Part shown: in pieces, positions 61,225 through 64,000 of the stretch
Layout: each line of letters starts with the position of its first letter
Numbering within the stretch: position 1 is the stretch's first letter
Origin: Trichosphaerium sp. ATCC 40318
Taxonomy: Eukaryota > Discosea > Flabellinia > Trichosidae
DNA length: 64,000 nt
NCBI GenBank assembly: GCA_038496445.1
Contig: JALMLS010000368.1
Location: 186,001 to 250,000 of the forward strand
Direction of reading: 5' to 3'
Program-made: the position numbers and the translations under genes
Notes under the pieces: generated by a model
The model's input: only the letters and a program-made list of their open reading frames with translations
Databases searched by the model: none
Told to the model about the DNA's origin: nothing

Positions 61225-62515
61225 TTTACGGTTTAAAACGATTCATCGGACTTACAGGCGTAACAATCATCGCCTTGTCATCCAACGGTCTAGGAAACGG
61301 TACATACGGACCTGGCGCTTGATAGTGTTTACCACACCAAGTTGGATCAGCTGACATCACGTGATAAATAACAAAACATAATAAAACGCAAACCAATCGC
61401 CTCATGCTTCTTTTTGTGTTAACGCTCAAAATAATATTGAAAAAAGTCAGCATATTTCAATGTTTGTTGACTTGAGTTACATTCATACACCTGTTACATG
61501 AGTATTCTTAAGACCTCCTACTCCTTCAGGTGTAACCATAGTGTCTTTTAAATGAAGGATCTTAATACCAGCCATGTACTCCAAAGAGAGTCGTTGATTG
61601 AGATGTTCTTTTGAATGCTTAACTCATGCAACCCGTCCAACGCTTGTACTCCGTGTCCATTAACACAAGAGCATCGATCAATATATAATGTATGAATTCC
61701 TGTTAGATACTCAATACCTGCATCCATTATACAACCGGAGCCATTCAACACAAGTGTATGTGCTCCAGCCAAGGCTTGTAAAGTTTTGTTAAAAAATAAC
61801 AAAATCAACTTTGTAATTTATCATTTTCTTCACTAATATTCACACAACCACAAAGATTAATTGTGTGTACACCTCTGAGTGCGATCAATGATGCATCTGT
61901 TATCTGTCGTGACAAGTTAATGGTGTGAATGGTGTGCTTTCCTCCTTGTAGTAATGTAAGGATACCTGAGTCTGTAATATTTGTTCGAACGAGGTTTATT
62001 GATTTAACACCAGAAAGACAACACAACTCATCAGGTGATAGATCCATATAACTACAATCAATATACGTGTTTTTCAGAAGCGGGCTGCCTTTGAGTGCTG
62101 GCAAATCTGATTGTGTTATTGAGAGGCGATGAAAGCCAATATTACAACGAATGATGTTATTAAACACGTGAGAAACTGTAGACGTCTTAATAAGGTGTTC
62201 TCTTTTTAATTGGCGTAGAATAATGGTTAACGTCTCTGGTGGTAAATCTTCAAGTGATTTCTCTTTGTTAACTTGAGGACCGGATGTGTGAAGTTTGTTG
62301 GTTGCCATCGTATTACCTGTGCTTGCCCTCTTGTGAAGATTTGTTTGTTTGGAGAATTATCAAGAATTGAATTCATAGGACTGAGATTCATGTTATTAGG
62401 GAAGCCTTTAGAAGGTGCCTTATTTATGGCAAAAATGCAATAAAGGATTGTTCAAACACGCAAGCTTAGCTGTTGTGGCTACTTGCCACTCTTCAACAAC
62501 AATGACGCCATGGCA
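61218..62515. repeat. Chimeric duplicated block (glycoside hydrolase 5' end, LRR-A 3' end, LRR-B 5' half)
   Basis: 61218-61832 repeats 60375-60988: the first exon and intron start of the hydrolase, the gap, and the 3' end of LRR copy A. 61826-62515 repeats 57427-58117: F-box half and upstream of LRR copy B. Both are direct repeats relative to their sources. Differences I found are only single-base indels, mostly in homopolymers (for example ACTTACCAGG versus ACTTACAGG, AAGCCCTTT versus AAGCCTTT). The joins have 7-bp microhomology (ATCAGAT; TTCTTCA). Neither gene half here is intact. Confidence 0.85.
61805..62308 (-). pseudogene. Truncated F-box/LRR copy B, 5' half
   Basis: Identical to the first 160 codons of the gene at 57043-57909 through LCGCVNISEE, then it runs into out-of-context LRR-A sequence and stops within a few codons (NDKLQS). 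It keeps the F-box and the duplicated upstream region, so it might still be transcribed as a short F-box protein. Confidence 0.7.
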
Positions 62516-63147
62516 GTCATTTAACGCGCTTCATACCAGTTTGGAACTTAATTAATATAAGTCGACTTGCTGTATTTGAAGTGCTGAAATACGAATGGAA
62601 ATTTAGATATTTTGACGTCTTTGCAATTTTTACAATCACCTAAATCCCCTCGTCTGTCTACTGACAAAGAACGTCCTCTATGGGCTTTTACTAATTGCTT
62701 CAAAGGCATTGACATAATCACAGTTTGTTAGTCTTATTCTTAAAAAAAAAAAAAATCAGTTTGTTAGTCTACAATAAAAAAAATAAGGAGCACCGTGGTA
62801 TGAGCTTAAGTAAAGTTACATTAAGTGAATGTGTTTGCATACAAAACACTAGTTGCAAAAACAACAAGTCCGGTTTGGGAAATCTGAAGTTATTCTCATT
62901 TTTAAAGAAACAAGTTCCAACGCTATAAAATCTAATAACATGAAGTGTTTTAGCGTGATTTGCAGTCATTGTTTTTCGGCGCAACCCAAAAAGTCAACGG
63001 TTTTGTTTAAACACACATAACTCAGTATCAACGCAAAGAATAGCATATCTAGGCTTACGCCAGCATAATTAGAAGTTAATAAGGTATTGTTCGCCGCTAT
63101 CGTCTTTAAAAAACGATTAGCCGTCTTTTAACGCATGTTAGAGTACC
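62516..63147. other. Intergenic region between the inverted LRR copies
   Basis: 632 bp. CAGTTTGTTAGTCT occurs twice around a 13-nt A run (62722-62768), a small local duplication. No gene or RNA seen; it should contain the promoter of the F-box/LRR gene at 63148. Confidence 0.35.
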
Positions 63148-64000
63148 ATGTCTCACCCAGAAACATCCTTTATGCTAGATTTACCTCGCGAAATTCTTTG
63201 TGCCATTTTTGCACTTCTAGAGTCACCTTCAACGTTTAACGTATGCGCATCATGTTGGCTGTTCGCTAATATAATACGTAATAACGTTGGATACGGTAAC
63301 GTGGCTCTTTGGTGCTCTGAAGACTATAACCAGTTCGTCAAGTATAAGTCTATGCTTAAAAATACAAGAGTGCGCATTGAAACACCTCTCATGTTGGAGG
63401 ACATTGACATATCTTTGTTGGCTGGTATCCATACTATTGATTTATCCATTACTACAATATCTGATAGTGGAGTTAAAGCCTTAGCTGGGGTTCATAGTAT
63501 TTGCCTATCACGTTGCCGTAACATATCTGATGAAGGTGTCAAAGCATTGGCTGGAGTCCATACAATAGATCTTCGAAGAACTGTTGTAGGTGATGAAGGT
63601 GTCATTGCTCTTGCTGGAGTTCACACTATTTTTCTTGATCACACAAGTGTGTCAGATAAGGGGATTATAGCATTGGCTGGAGTACATACTATGTCACTGA
63701 TAGATTGTAATTACTCGCACAAGGGGATAGTGGCGTTAGCTGGTGTTCATACGTTAGTTTTGAAGAAAATGATAAATTACAAAGTTGATTTTGTTATTTT
63801 TAACAAAACTTTACAAGCCTTGGCTGGAGCACATACACTTGTGTTGAATGGCTCCGGTTGTATAATGGATGCAGGTATTGAGTATCTAACAGGAATTCAT
63901 ACATTATATATTGATCGATGCTCTTGTGTTAATGGACACGGAGTACAAGCGTTGGACGGGTTGCATGAGTTAAGCATTCAAAAGAACATCTCAATCAACG
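63148..64000 (+). CDS. F-box/LRR protein copy A, intact but running off the window
   Basis: From ATG 63148: MSHPETSFMLDLPREILCAI and FALLESPSTFNVCASCWLF form the F-box. LRR units follow with the repeated core LAGIHTIDLSITTISDSGV, LAGVHSICLSRCRNISDEGV, LAGVHTIDLRRTVVGDEGV and more. No intron or stop is seen in 284 codons. The repeats are unusually alike (ALAGVHTI), which suggests recent repeat expansion or homogenisation. It is the full-length version of the inverted fragment at 60639-61224. The role is probably SCF substrate selection, by analogy with AMN1-type proteins. Confidence 0.85.
   Translation, partial: MSHPETSFMLDLPREILCAIFALLESPSTFNVCASCWLFANIIRNNVGYGNVALWCSEDYNQFVKYKSMLKNTRVRIETPLMLEDIDISLLAGIHTIDLSITTISDSGVKALAGVHSICLSRCRNISDEGVKALAGVHTIDLRRTVVGDEGVIALAGVHTIFLDHTSVSDKGIIALAGVHTMSLIDCNYSHKGIVALAGVHTLVLKKMINYKVDFVIFNKTLQALAGAHTLVLNGSGCIMDAGIEYLTGIHTLYIDRCSCVNGHGVQALDGLHELSIQKNISIN

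Overview
This window is nuclear DNA from an intron-rich, probably unicellular eukaryote with a compact, AT-leaning genome. Nearly every gene is split by short GT-AG introns, mostly 40-130 nt, with a minority of GC-AG introns. Genes sit tail to tail or head to head with 100-600 bp between them. TAA, TAG and TGA all act as stops and the tRNA-Trp reads UGG, so the code is standard. I cannot place the lineage. A kinesin-12, XAP5/FAM50, a modular EGF surface protein and many F-box proteins argue against an ordinary yeast-like fungus and for a protist.

Layout, left to right. 1-2110 (-): a metallophosphoesterase joined in frame to a RAD50/SMC-type ATPase, running off the left edge. 2294-5284 (+): a CLC chloride channel. 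5709-11238 (-): kinesin-12. Then come an archaeal-looking methyltransferase (+), RanBP1 (+), an EF-hand protein (-), a fructosyl-amino-acid-oxidase-like flavoenzyme (+), the V-ATPase c subunit (+) and a disordered nuclear protein (-). 20.7-24.3 kb holds small or uncertain genes and an F-box gene (+). 24223-29217 (-) is a large EGF-like surface protein. XAP5/FAM50 (-) and a mitochondrial repeat protein (+) follow, then a Ras-like GTPase remnant.

32.7-38.8 kb is the most interesting area. A multidomain RNA-repair protein (2H phosphoesterase, EEP phosphatase, degenerate nucleotidyltransferase, MJ1316 end-recognition domain) lies head to head with a zinc-finger terminal nucleotidyltransferase, and both starts carry the same 14-bp motif as an inverted pair. 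39.3-46.7 kb (-) is eIF4G with two identical tRNA-Trp genes inside its introns. RNF5-like E3 ligase (-), IMP dehydrogenase (+), LETM1 (+), a small unknown gene (-) and an F-box/propeller gene (+) follow.

57-64 kb is a rearranged cluster of F-box/LRR genes around a secreted glycoside hydrolase. It has partial direct and inverted copies, microhomology at the joins, and indel-only differences between copies. Together with a one-base frameshift in the flavoenzyme gene, this suggests residual long-read indel errors or very recent duplication. Exon boundaries below were worked out by hand from reading frame and splice sites; end points are firmer than internal junctions.
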